The notes under the pieces are model-generated. The model made no database searches and had not been told where the DNA came from. It saw only the letters and a list, made by a program, of their open reading frames with translations. This document shows, one piece after another, positions 51,466 to 59,060 of a stretch of DNA of 64,000 nt. The DNA is taken from the NCBI GenBank assembly GCA_963704545.1, contig OY969915.1, forward strand, positions 2,356,001 through 2,420,000, given 5' to 3'. A program made the position numbers and the translations under genes. Source of the stretch: VRUE01 sp963704545. GTDB lineage: Bacteria; Actinomycetota; Thermoleophilia; Solirubrobacterales; 70-9. The stretch's first letter is position 1. Every line of letters starts with the position of its first letter.

Positions 51466-52806
51466 TCACCCGGGAGATGGCGAGAATCGCCGCGTCGTCG
51501 TCGAGCGCTCCCTCGGTGAAGACGTGCAGCGCTCCCTCCAGCCGCTGGACCACATGAGCCGGGCTGCCCGAGCCGGCAAGATGCGCGCGCAGGCGCTCCT
51601 CGCCGAAACGGCCTTCCCCCCCTCCGCCTCGGTGATCCCGTCGGTGACGACGACGAGCTGCTGGCCCGCCTCGACCTGGCTGTGGCCGACCCGCCACCCG
51701 CCGTCCGCAAAGGCTCCCAGCACCGGACCGGCTGGGGCGACCTCGCTCACGTGCCCCCCGTCCACCAGCAGCGGCGGGAGATGCCCGGCCACCGCGATCC
51801 GGACCGGCTGGCTCGGGTCCTCGCTGAGAGCCAGCGCCGCGACGCTGCAGAGCGCCGTGCCGCGCCGTGCGAGCAGCGCCCGGTTGAGAGCGGCCAGAGC
51901 CGCGACGGGGTCGTCGGTGAGGATCGCCGCGGTGCGCAGCGTGTAGCGGGCCAGCGCGGTGATCGAGGCGGCCTCGGCGCCGCGACCTGTGACGTCGCCG
52001 ACGGTGAGCATCCAGCCACCGGAGATGCGAAAGGCGTCATAGAAATCCCCACCCACCTCGTTCTCGGCGCCCGCCGGCCGGTACATGGCGGCGAGCGACC
52101 AGCCAGGGATGTGAGGCAGGGGCGGCGGCAGCAAGCCGCGCTGGAGCGTTTCGGCGATCTCAGCCCGTTCCTTCTCCGCCCGCTCGAGGTCGGAGAAGAG
52201 CCCGCTGTTGTCGAGGGCCAGGGAGACACGGCCGGAGAGGATCCAGGCGAACTGCGCATCGCGGCGCTTGTAGCGCCGGCCAGACCAGGCGACACCAAGG
52301 GTCAGGGCTCCCGTCACCCTCCCTCGGGCCTTGAGGGGAACGGTGATCGCCGAACGAACGCCCAGGCTGCGGAGGAACACGAGATCCGGCCCGTCGTCGT
52401 GGGCGATCTCGCGGAGGTCTGAATCGGTCATCCGCTCGAAGAAGCGCAGCTCGGGCGTCGGGTGACCTTCACCCAGCAGCATGGGCTCCGGGATCGACGG
52501 CTTGCGCTCCAGCAACCACTGCTCGGCATGCGGGTCGGCACCAGGCCCCACCCGAACCGCAACCCGCCGCACCCTCTCGTCCTCGATCACGTCGATCATG
52601 CAGAAGTCGGCCAGCACCGGGACGATGACGTCGCAGATAGCTTCAAACGTCTGCTCCAGCGAAGCGGCGGCCTCGGACACCTCCGCTACTTCGGCAAGCA
52701 CCAGGAACCGGCGCTGGGCACGCCGTCCTTCGACGATCAGAACGGCGAGGTAGACGCAGGCGGCGGCGAGCGCCACAACCAGAATCGCTATGGCGATCAA
52801 GTCCAT
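51452..52806 (-). pseudogene. SpoIIE/RsbU-type PP2C phosphatase, frameshifted in a 7-G tract
   Basis: Membrane-anchored Ser/Thr phosphatase that would dephosphorylate an anti-anti-sigma protein. One N-terminal helix (IAIAILVVALAAACVYLAVLI), a GAF-like sensor (about 50-200), a short coiled coil and a PP2C_2 domain (GGDFYDAF, VTDGITEAE). After about residue 394 the frame is lost; the expected ending (GRFGEERLRAHLAGSG, DDDAAILAISR) continues one frame over to 51452. The break is at a seven-G run (C7, 51616-51622 plus strand); an eighth G restores it. ATG 52806 follows TAGAGT by 7 bases. Confidence 0.82.
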
Positions 52807-52886
52807 TCAACCGACTCTATGTTCGATTGCAGCGGCGGTCCAGCGCGCCGCTCAGGCGCACCGAAAAAGCCGAGGCCGCGAGGGCC

Positions 52887-54011
52887 CTACGGCGTGGCTC
52901 GCAATGCCCTGGGGGAGGCGCGCGGTACGACGCGTGCATCGCCCCCGGTCCAGGAGTTGAAGCGGTACCAGGACGGCTTCGCCTCGCGGTCGACGGTGAG
53001 CAGGCCGGCGGAGTCGCAGAACTGACACGAGCCGGCCGCGTCGGTCCAGGAGAACCACCAGACGCCGCCGATCCGCCAGCGGTTGCGGTTTTCGCTCAGC
53101 ATCGCGAAGGCCCGGTCCAGTTCGCGAGCCTGACCGCGAGGGCCGCGCTCCCAGCGCGACTCGAACCCGTCGGAGCCCCAGCCGAGCTCGGTCATGTAGA
53201 GCGGCGTCTCGGCGTCGCCGTAGAACCCCATCACCCTGCGCAGGGCTTCGATCTGGCCGAACATGGTGCCCGCGTCGGCGACGTAGGGATGAAGCGCCAC
53301 GCCGTCGAAGTAACGCTCAATCCCGGGGGTTTCGTAGACGCCGGCGAGGAAGGCGTCGGACGCTATGTTCGGCGGGATCTGCAGGGGGCGCCCGAAGAGC
53401 CCGCCCATGATCACCGTCGAGCCGGGGTCGATCCGGTGCAGCAACTGGCCCGAGATGCGGATCAACCTCGCGAATCTCTCAGGGTCAGGCTGGCGCGAGA
53501 AGGTGACGATGTTCTCCTCGTTCCATATCTCCCACTGGCGGACCGGCAGCCGGGGCAGCTCGCGGTTCTCGCGCCAGAAGCTGCCTTGCGGGCCGTAGCG
53601 CAGAACCGCGGCGCGCAGGAAGCGGAGCCATTCCCGCCGCTGCCGGGCACTGGCCACCGGCTCCCCGCCCAGCCGCGGCGAGACCCAGTCGGGGGTGCCC
53701 CAGAGGAAGAAGTAGATGGTGATCCCGTGCTCGGCCGCGTGCCCGACCTGTTCGTCCAGCCACCACCATTCGGGGTCGCGGCGATCGGCGGCATCGGGCA
53801 CGATCTCGGCCCAGTTGAGGGGCATGCGCACGCTCGTGATCCCCGCTTCCCGCATCAGCTCGTAGTCGGTCCCGTCGGCGTGCCCCTGCGGCGACATCCC
53901 GATGAAGCCGGGCGGCGGCGCAAGCGCCAGCGACCCCGCCATGGCGGGAGTGAGCGCCAGCAGCGCCGCGGTCAGCGGGAGGATCAGGAACCTGCGCACG
54001 AGACCCGACAT
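52887..54011 (-). CDS. Secreted glycoside hydrolase, clan-A (GH39/GH5-like)
   Basis: 374-aa TIM-barrel hydrolase with an N-terminal signal (VRRFLILPLTAALLALTPAMAGS). The acid/base is E165 in IWNEEN (after strand 4) and the nucleophile probably E275 in MTELGWGS (after strand 7), the clan-A arrangement. It opens with the GFIGMSPQG and VRMPLNWAEIVPD segments. The best start is ATG 54011 at the signal peptide; an ATG at 54068 is upstream. Substrate (cellulose, xylan, host or own polysaccharide) unknown. Confidence 0.85.
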   Translation of the reverse strand: MSGLVRRFLILPLTAALLALTPAMAGSLALAPPPGFIGMSPQGHADGTDYELMREAGITSVRMPLNWAEIVPDAADRRDPEWWWLDEQVGHAAEHGITIYFFLWGTPDWVSPRLGGEPVASARQRREWLRFLRAAVLRYGPQGSFWRENRELPRLPVRQWEIWNEENIVTFSRQPDPERFARLIRISGQLLHRIDPGSTVIMGGLFGRPLQIPPNIASDAFLAGVYETPGIERYFDGVALHPYVADAGTMFGQIEALRRVMGFYGDAETPLYMTELGWGSDGFESRWERGPRGQARELDRAFAMLSENRNRWRIGGVWWFSWTDAAGSCQFCDSAGLLTVDREAKPSWYRFNSWTGGDARVVPRASPRALRATP

Positions 54012-54180
54012 TGTGCCTTGTCGGGCCGCTGGTTCGGGCGACACCCATGACCGGCCGGCGACATTCATCGCTTGACCGGACGGTTTTGAACCCGAATCGA
54101 AGCGGGTTCCAGATTTGTAGGTTTTGGTGCAGGAGCAGCAGGCTTTGGGGACTCTCTGGTACTTGCCTAAGATCTGCTGA

Positions 54181-55557
54181 ATGGAGACCGCCGCTCCGAA
54201 CAGCGCCCTGCCGATCTCTTACGAGGAATTCAGCGAGTGGTTCGATGACCACACGGCGCGGTTCCTTCGCCCGGCGCTCTACGCCGCCCGAAAGGCGCTA
54301 AACGAACACCTCGACGACGAGTTGCCCGAGCAGCAGAGGGTGCGAGTGGTGGTCGGGCAGGGGAGGACGAAGACCAAGGCCAGAACCTGGAAAAAGCTGA
54401 ATGACAAGTATGCCGACCAGGTCGAGGAGTTTGGGCGGATTCCGTCTGTCATCGACGATCTGGTTGGCCTGCGCATTGTCTGCACCAACCACTCGGATGT
54501 CGACCGTGTGGTCGACATCATCGAGGGGATGCAGGAGTTCGTCGGGGACGGTGACCCCCCGATCCTCGCCGCCTTTCCGGATACGGCCAAGGACTGGCGC
54601 AAGACGGAGAAGCCGTCCGGCTACCGCGCCTACCACGTCAACCTGTGCACCTCGGTGCCGAAGGCAACCGAGTGGCACGTCGTCACCTGCGAGCTCCAGG
54701 TCCGCACCCTTCTCCAGGAGAGCTGGGGGGAGCTCACTCACGAGGACACCTACAAGCCGGGCGCCCGCGTACCACCACTGGTGAACACGCTGAGCCGCCG
54801 GATGGCCGACCTGATGGCGACGATCGACGACATCGCCGAGGACCTACGCTCCGAGCTCGACCGGCTCACCGAGAACTCCCTGCTGGAAGGGGAATCAGCG
54901 GAGACGCCCGGCACGAGCGTCGTCGGGCGGGAGGCCGCGGCGGACTTCCTGCGGGAGAGGGTCGGCGCGCTTAGACGGCCCACCCCCCTCGCGGCGCTGG
55001 CGTGGGAGCTGCAGCGTCAGTTCGGGCGCGAGATCACCGACGGCTGGTTCGGTTGCGGCAACTTCAAGAACCTGCTCAAGGAGGCCGTGCCGGACGCCAG
55101 GATCAGCGCCGATCCCCCGTCGTACCTGCTGCCGGCGGGCTTCGACGCGATCGCTCAGCCCGAGCGTCAGGCGGGGTTTCCGCGGATCATCACGCTCCTC
55201 AACGAGATCGACCGCACCTTTCCCCTAATCGACAGCGCCCAGTGGCCGCGCCTGTTCGAATTTGTCGCCACCGCGACCGCGGAGCTGAAATGGGAGGGCG
55301 TTGTCGACGGACGCGTCACCAACGAGGTCTCTCGCTTCGCCCGCGACCTCGCGCTCGACAACCAGATCCGGCTTGGCCGCGCACACATTCAGCACGTGGC
55401 CCGCACGCTCGCAATCGCCCAGGAGCTCACGCCCAACATGAGCAGCGAGGAGGTGTTCGACAAGTTCCTGGAACTCACGCTGCCGCGAGCGCGGACGCTG
55501 GGCCTTCCCCAGGAGGACCTCGGCAAGTTGGAGGCCTGGCTAGCCGGAAAGGGCTGA
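54181..55557 (+). CDS. RelA/SpoT-domain protein with C-terminal OST-HTH/LOTUS-like domain
   Basis: 458-aa protein. Residues about 60-200 match a RelA/SpoT nucleotidyltransferase core: DDLVGLRIVC (92-101), GYRAYHV (147-153), and CELQVRTLLQESWGELTHEDTYK. No HD hydrolase, TGS or ACT domain, so it is like a small synthetase. Residues 270-320 (LAALAWELQRQFGRE, TDGWFGCGNFKNLLKEAVPDA, SYLLP) resemble an OST-HTH/LOTUS domain, rare in bacteria and RNA-binding elsewhere. A helical C-terminal region follows. ATG 54181 follows TAAGAT (leaderless). The pairing suggests an RNA-linked or toxin-like role. Confidence 0.8.
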   Translation: METAAPNSALPISYEEFSEWFDDHTARFLRPALYAARKALNEHLDDELPEQQRVRVVVGQGRTKTKARTWKKLNDKYADQVEEFGRIPSVIDDLVGLRIVCTNHSDVDRVVDIIEGMQEFVGDGDPPILAAFPDTAKDWRKTEKPSGYRAYHVNLCTSVPKATEWHVVTCELQVRTLLQESWGELTHEDTYKPGARVPPLVNTLSRRMADLMATIDDIAEDLRSELDRLTENSLLEGESAETPGTSVVGREAAADFLRERVGALRRPTPLAALAWELQRQFGREITDGWFGCGNFKNLLKEAVPDARISADPPSYLLPAGFDAIAQPERQAGFPRIITLLNEIDRTFPLIDSAQWPRLFEFVATATAELKWEGVVDGRVTNEVSRFARDLALDNQIRLGRAHIQHVARTLAIAQELTPNMSSEEVFDKFLELTLPRARTLGLPQEDLGKLEAWLAGKG

Positions 55558-55659
55558 GACACCCGCCAACTGCTCATGTGATGCGCGGGGTGGGTGGGCC
55601 GTGGCTCCGCCACTGCCATGCCAGGCATGATGGCAAGGGGCTGGAACTTATTGTCTACA

Positions 55660-55733
55660 TCGGGGCGCCCGGATTTGAACCGGGGACCTCACCGACCCGA
55701 ACGGTGCGCGCTACCAGGCTGCGCCACGCCCCG
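55660..55733 (-). tRNA. tRNA-Pro (anticodon CGG)
   Basis: Folds as a cloverleaf on the minus strand: acceptor CGGGGCG/CGCCCCG, D arm GCGC/GCGC, anticodon arm CACCG-TTCGGGT-CGGTG with anticodon CGG, T arm CCCGG-TTCAAAT-CCGGG. Discriminator A; CCA is not encoded. Confidence 0.93.
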
Positions 55734-55765
55734 AGAGCGGCGATTATCCCAGACGGGGGACGGCG

Positions 55766-56515
55766 CTAGCGGACCGCCTCGATCGCGGCTTCGATCTGGG
55801 CGCGCGTCGGGCCGTCCTGGAGGGTGCGGGTGCCGGCGGGCCCACTGACGATCGCGGCCTGGCGGGTGCGGATGCCGAGATCGGTGCCGAGCTGGTTGTA
55901 GCCCTCCAGCCGCTGCGCGGCAGGGCTGTCGGTCTCGCGTTCGCGATCGAGCACCGGCTTCCACTCGGCCACGTCGAGTTCGCCGACCGAGGCGGCAAGG
56001 GAGGCCATGAACTCGTCGTCGATTCCGAAGCGCTCCGCTTCGTCCTGGTTGCGGAAGAAGAGGTAGGTGTACTGCCAGCCGTAGCCCAGCTCGGCCGCCG
56101 CCTCGGCTCCGAAGAAGCCGAGCTGAACCGGGTTCTGCGCGACCGAGTAGTGGCGCATCAGCAACTTGACCTCTCCCGGCCGGACATAGCGTTCGACCAG
56201 GCCGGGGATCGTCCCCAGGAAGTCCTCGCGGCAGCTGGAGCACTGGAGGTCGTTGAAGACCTGGATCGAGACCGGCGCGTCGGCGGAACCGAGCCGGTCC
56301 CCTTCCTGCGGGATCCCACCGAAGGTGCCCTGGGCGTCGGCGATGCCGTCCACGCGGATCACGTCCGGGCCCGCCTCCCGGGTGGAGATGTCGACCAAGG
56401 CATACCCCACCGCCAGCAGGGCCAGGCTGAGGGCGAGGATCACCCAGATCCGGCCTCGGCGAGGTATCGGAACAGACGCCGGGGTCGCGTCGCGGTTCTC
56501 TGCGGCGGCCGGCAT
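55766..56515 (-). CDS. Membrane-anchored DsbA-like thioredoxin-fold protein
   Basis: 249-aa protein. After a Pro-rich tail, one membrane helix (VILALSLALLAVGYALV) anchors an extracytoplasmic thioredoxin-like domain with a CSSC redox motif (VFNDLQCSSCREDFLG) and a C-terminal helix insert typical of DsbA/DSBA-oxidoreductases. It probably forms or reshuffles disulfides in secreted proteins. ATG 56515 follows GATAAT (56527-56522) by 6 bases with no ribosome site, a textbook leaderless start; the open frame to 56587 is not needed. Confidence 0.88.
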   Translation of the reverse strand: MPAAAENRDATPASVPIPRRGRIWVILALSLALLAVGYALVDISTREAGPDVIRVDGIADAQGTFGGIPQEGDRLGSADAPVSIQVFNDLQCSSCREDFLGTIPGLVERYVRPGEVKLLMRHYSVAQNPVQLGFFGAEAAAELGYGWQYTYLFFRNQDEAERFGIDDEFMASLAASVGELDVAEWKPVLDRERETDSPAAQRLEGYNQLGTDLGIRTRQAAIVSGPAGTRTLQDGPTRAQIEAAIEAVR

Positions 56516-56571
56516 ATGGCCATTATCGCGCCTGGGGCTCGCGGCCGAATCTCGCGCCGGCGAAAGGGCAT

Positions 56572-56599
56572 TTGACACCGTCGGCACGAGGGGTAGATT
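56572..56599 (+). promoter_or_regulatory. Sigma70-type promoter for the small protein gene
   Basis: TTGACA (56572-56577), 16 bp, TAGATT (56594-56599), followed by AAGGGAGG just before GTG 56638. Both hexamers are near consensus. Confidence 0.7.
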
Positions 56600-56637
56600 C
56601 CTAGCTACCTGGTTCTCAACGACAAGGGAGGTCCGCC

Positions 56638-56823
56638 GTGGCCAATCACCTCACCCCGTCCGAGCTTGCCGAGGAGCTTCACATGAAGCGTCAGGAGGTG
56701 ATCGGCAGGTGCATGCAGCTGGGGGTTCCCATCTTCCACGGCCGCATCGACAAGACCCTCTTCCAGAGTTCGCTGCGTCACCTGGACGCCACCAGCGCTC
56801 AGCGGGGGGCTCGCACCACGTAG
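56638..56823 (+). CDS. Small IF2N-like DNA/RNA-binding protein
   Basis: 61-aa protein. LTPSELAEELHMKRQEVIGRCMQLGVPIFHGRIDKTLF resembles the short three-helix IF2-N-terminal module (ELAKEL..EVL..LGI) found in translation factors and small actinobacterial proteins. GTG 56638 has AAGGGAGG 6 bases upstream and a near-consensus promoter, so it is probably well expressed. Function unknown. Confidence 0.7.
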   Translation: MANHLTPSELAEELHMKRQEVIGRCMQLGVPIFHGRIDKTLFQSSLRHLDATSAQRGARTT

Positions 56824-56846
56824 TGCTCAACTAGACTTCTCCCCGC

Positions 56847-58628
56847 ATGGAGCGGGGAACCAAATCGGCCACGCTTGCGGATCTGCTGCCGCTTTCCGCA
56901 AGGCTCTACGGCAGCGCCCCGGCGATCTGCTTCAAGCAGGACGACGAGTGGGTCAAGCGCAGCTATGACGACGTCCAGGAGACCGTCCGCTCGCTTTCGC
57001 TCGGCCTGATCGACCTCGGCGTCGCCAAGGGCGACAAGGTCTCGATCCTGGCCAACACCCGTCCCGAGTGGACCTACGTCGACTTCGCCGCGCTCTCCGC
57101 AGGCGCCGTCGTCGTCCCGATCTACCAGACCAACTCGCCGGAGGAGTGCCAGTACGTGCTGGAGAACTCCGACGCGAAGGTCGTCGTGGTCGAGGACGAG
57201 GAGCAGATGGAGAAGATCCGGGAGGTCCGCGGTCGCCTTCCCCTGCTCGAGCACGTCGTGCGCATGACCGGCTCCAGCGACGACGCGATCTCGCTCGAGG
57301 ACCTGGCCACCCGCGGTGCATCTCACGAGGCCGCCGAGTGGGAGGCGCGCTGGAAGTCGGTCACGCCGGAGGACATCTGCACCTTCATCTACACGTCGGG
57401 CACGACCGGCCCCCCCAAGGGCTGCATCATCAGCCACGGCAACTACCGCGCGATGCTGGACATGGTCCAGGAGAACAGCGTCATCGAGGGCGAGGACGTC
57501 ACCTACCTCTACCTCCCCCTCGCCCACTCCTTCGCCCTGCTGATCCAGCTCGGCAGCTTCGACCTCGGCGCGACGCTCGCCTACTGGGAGCGCGACCCGC
57601 TGAAGATCCTGTCCAACCTGGCCGAGCTGAAGCCGACCTACTTCCCCTCGGTGCCGAGGATCTTCGAGAAGATCTACACCGCGGCGACCAGCGGCATCGA
57701 GAAAGAGGGCGGCCTCAAAAAGGCGATCTTCAACTGGGCGATCGCGACCGGCAAGAAGGTTCGCGCGCTCGAGCGCGACGGCCGCGAGCCCGGCTTTCTG
57801 CTGCGCAAGCAGTACGAGTTCGCCGACGACAAGGTTCTCTCCAGGATCCGCGGCCTCTTCGGCGGCAGCCTGCGGCTCGCCGTCTCCGGCGCGGCGCCGA
57901 TCAACCCCGAGATCCTCCGCTTCTTCGACGCCGCCGGAGTGCTCGTGCTGGAGGGCTGGGGGATGACCGAGACCTCCACCGCGGCGACGATCTCCACCCC
58001 CGAGGACTTCAAGATCGGCACGATCGGCAAACCGTTCCCCGGCTGCGAGGTGAGGATCGCCGAGGACGGCGAGATCCTGGTCAAGGGCCCCAACGTCTTC
58101 CAGGGCTACTACAAGAACGAGGAGGCCACCCGCGAGACGATCGTCGACGGCTGGCTGCACACCGGCGACATCGGCGAGGTCGACGACGAGGGCTTCATCA
58201 CGATCACCGGCCGCAAGAAGGACATCATCATCACCGCCGGCGGCAAGAACATCACCCCGGCCAATCTCGAGAACGAGATCAAGCAGCACGCGCTGGTCTC
58301 CCAGTGCGTCGTCGTCGGCGACCGTAAGCCCTATCTCGTCGCCCTCGTCACCCTCGACCCCGAAGAAGCGGTCGCCTACGCCAAGGAGCACGGCCTGCCC
58401 GAGGACCCCGAGCAACTGGCGGCCAACGCCGACGTGCGCCAGGCGATCGAAGACCACGTGGCGAAGATCAACGAGAAGTTCGCCCGGGTCGAGCAGGTGA
58501 AGAAGATCGCGATCCTGCCCAGGGACCTGTCGCAGGAAGGCGGCGAGCTGACACCGACGCTGAAGGTCAAGCGGGCGGTCGTCGCCGCCAAGCACGAGCG
58601 CGAGATCGAGCAGCTCTACGCGAGCTAG
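56847..58628 (+). CDS. Long-chain fatty acid-CoA ligase
   Basis: 593-aa adenylate-forming enzyme (AMP-binding family, FadD15/FAA type) activating fatty acids with ATP and CoA. P-loop TSGTTGPPKG (about 183-192), EGWGMTETS (A5 motif), YWERDPLK, and GWLHTGDIG with ITGRKKDIIITAGGKNI in the mobile C-terminal domain containing the catalytic Lys region. ATG 56847 follows TAGACT by 9 bases (leaderless). It feeds the acyl-CoA dehydrogenases of this window. Element A1 begins 12 bases after the stop. Confidence 0.95.
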   Translation: MERGTKSATLADLLPLSARLYGSAPAICFKQDDEWVKRSYDDVQETVRSLSLGLIDLGVAKGDKVSILANTRPEWTYVDFAALSAGAVVVPIYQTNSPEECQYVLENSDAKVVVVEDEEQMEKIREVRGRLPLLEHVVRMTGSSDDAISLEDLATRGASHEAAEWEARWKSVTPEDICTFIYTSGTTGPPKGCIISHGNYRAMLDMVQENSVIEGEDVTYLYLPLAHSFALLIQLGSFDLGATLAYWERDPLKILSNLAELKPTYFPSVPRIFEKIYTAATSGIEKEGGLKKAIFNWAIATGKKVRALERDGREPGFLLRKQYEFADDKVLSRIRGLFGGSLRLAVSGAAPINPEILRFFDAAGVLVLEGWGMTETSTAATISTPEDFKIGTIGKPFPGCEVRIAEDGEILVKGPNVFQGYYKNEEATRETIVDGWLHTGDIGEVDDEGFITITGRKKDIIITAGGKNITPANLENEIKQHALVSQCVVVGDRKPYLVALVTLDPEEAVAYAKEHGLPEDPEQLAANADVRQAIEDHVAKINEKFARVEQVKKIAILPRDLSQEGGELTPTLKVKRAVVAAKHEREIEQLYAS

Positions 58629-58639
58629 TGGTTGTCCAG

Positions 58640-58792
58640 AGGGATCGGGCGGTCCTCTGTGTGAATTGATGTCGCACGCGCCCGCTTTGCGGGCGCTTAG
58701 CGACAGTCGAAGAGCGCGGCTTCGCCGCGCCTAGAACCACGAGTGCAGCGGCCGCCTGCGGCGACATTCACACAGAGGACCGCCCGATCCCT
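58640..58792. repeat. Structured palindromic element, family A, copy 1
   Basis: 27-bp perfect arms (58640-58666 and 58766-58792) enclose a roughly 100-bp core: hairpin I with GCGCCCGC-TTT-GCGGGCGC closed by GTCGC/GCGAC, hairpin II GCGCGGC-TTC-GCCGCGC (58714-58730), a conserved strand at 58733-58756 starting AGAACCACGAGTGC, and a small hairpin near the 3' end. Its core matches the reverse complement of the copy at 58898-59048 with stem-preserving changes. I do not recognise it. Confidence 0.85.
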
Positions 58793-58867
58793 TCCCACGA
58801 ACGCCAGCTCCGACTCCAAGCTTGGCGAGGGCCATCTCGGAAGCTTGAGGTAGGCCCCTGCTGCGAC

Positions 58868-58894
58868 CAGCTCGGCTTCCTACGCTCCGAGCTG
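58868..58894. repeat. Small hairpin between the two A elements
   Basis: CAGCTCGG (58868-58875) and CCGAGCTG (58887-58894) pair over an 11-nt loop. The 105-bp spacer holding it shows no gene. Confidence 0.5.
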
Positions 58895-58897
58895 CAT

Positions 58898-59048
58898 GGA
58901 GGGCCGGTGCCCCTTTCTGGGAATGTCGCCGAAGGCGGCCGCTGCACTCGTGGTTCTCAGCGCGGGCGTAGCCCGCGCTCTCAGATTGTCGCTAAGCGCG
59001 CAAAGCGCGCGTGCGACATCAATTCCCAGAAAGGGGCGCCGGCCCTCC
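58898..59048. repeat. Structured palindromic element, family A, copy 2 (inverted)
   Basis: 27-bp arms (58898-58924 and 59022-59048) pair with one wobble-type mismatch and are unrelated in sequence to the arms of copy 1. The core, read on the minus strand, repeats copy 1: GCGCGC-TTT-GCGCGC, TTAGCGACA, GCGCGGGC-TAC-GCCCGCGC, then the 24-base conserved strand (58957-58934). It ends 12 bases before the stop of the patatin gene. Confidence 0.85.
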
Positions 59049-59060
59049 CTCCACCTGGGG

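Noticed and set aside
58640..59048. Integron attC sites
   Set aside because: attC sites need GTTRRRY/RYYYAAC ends and bulged stems; the family A arms are perfect and locus-specific and no such ends or integrase are seen.
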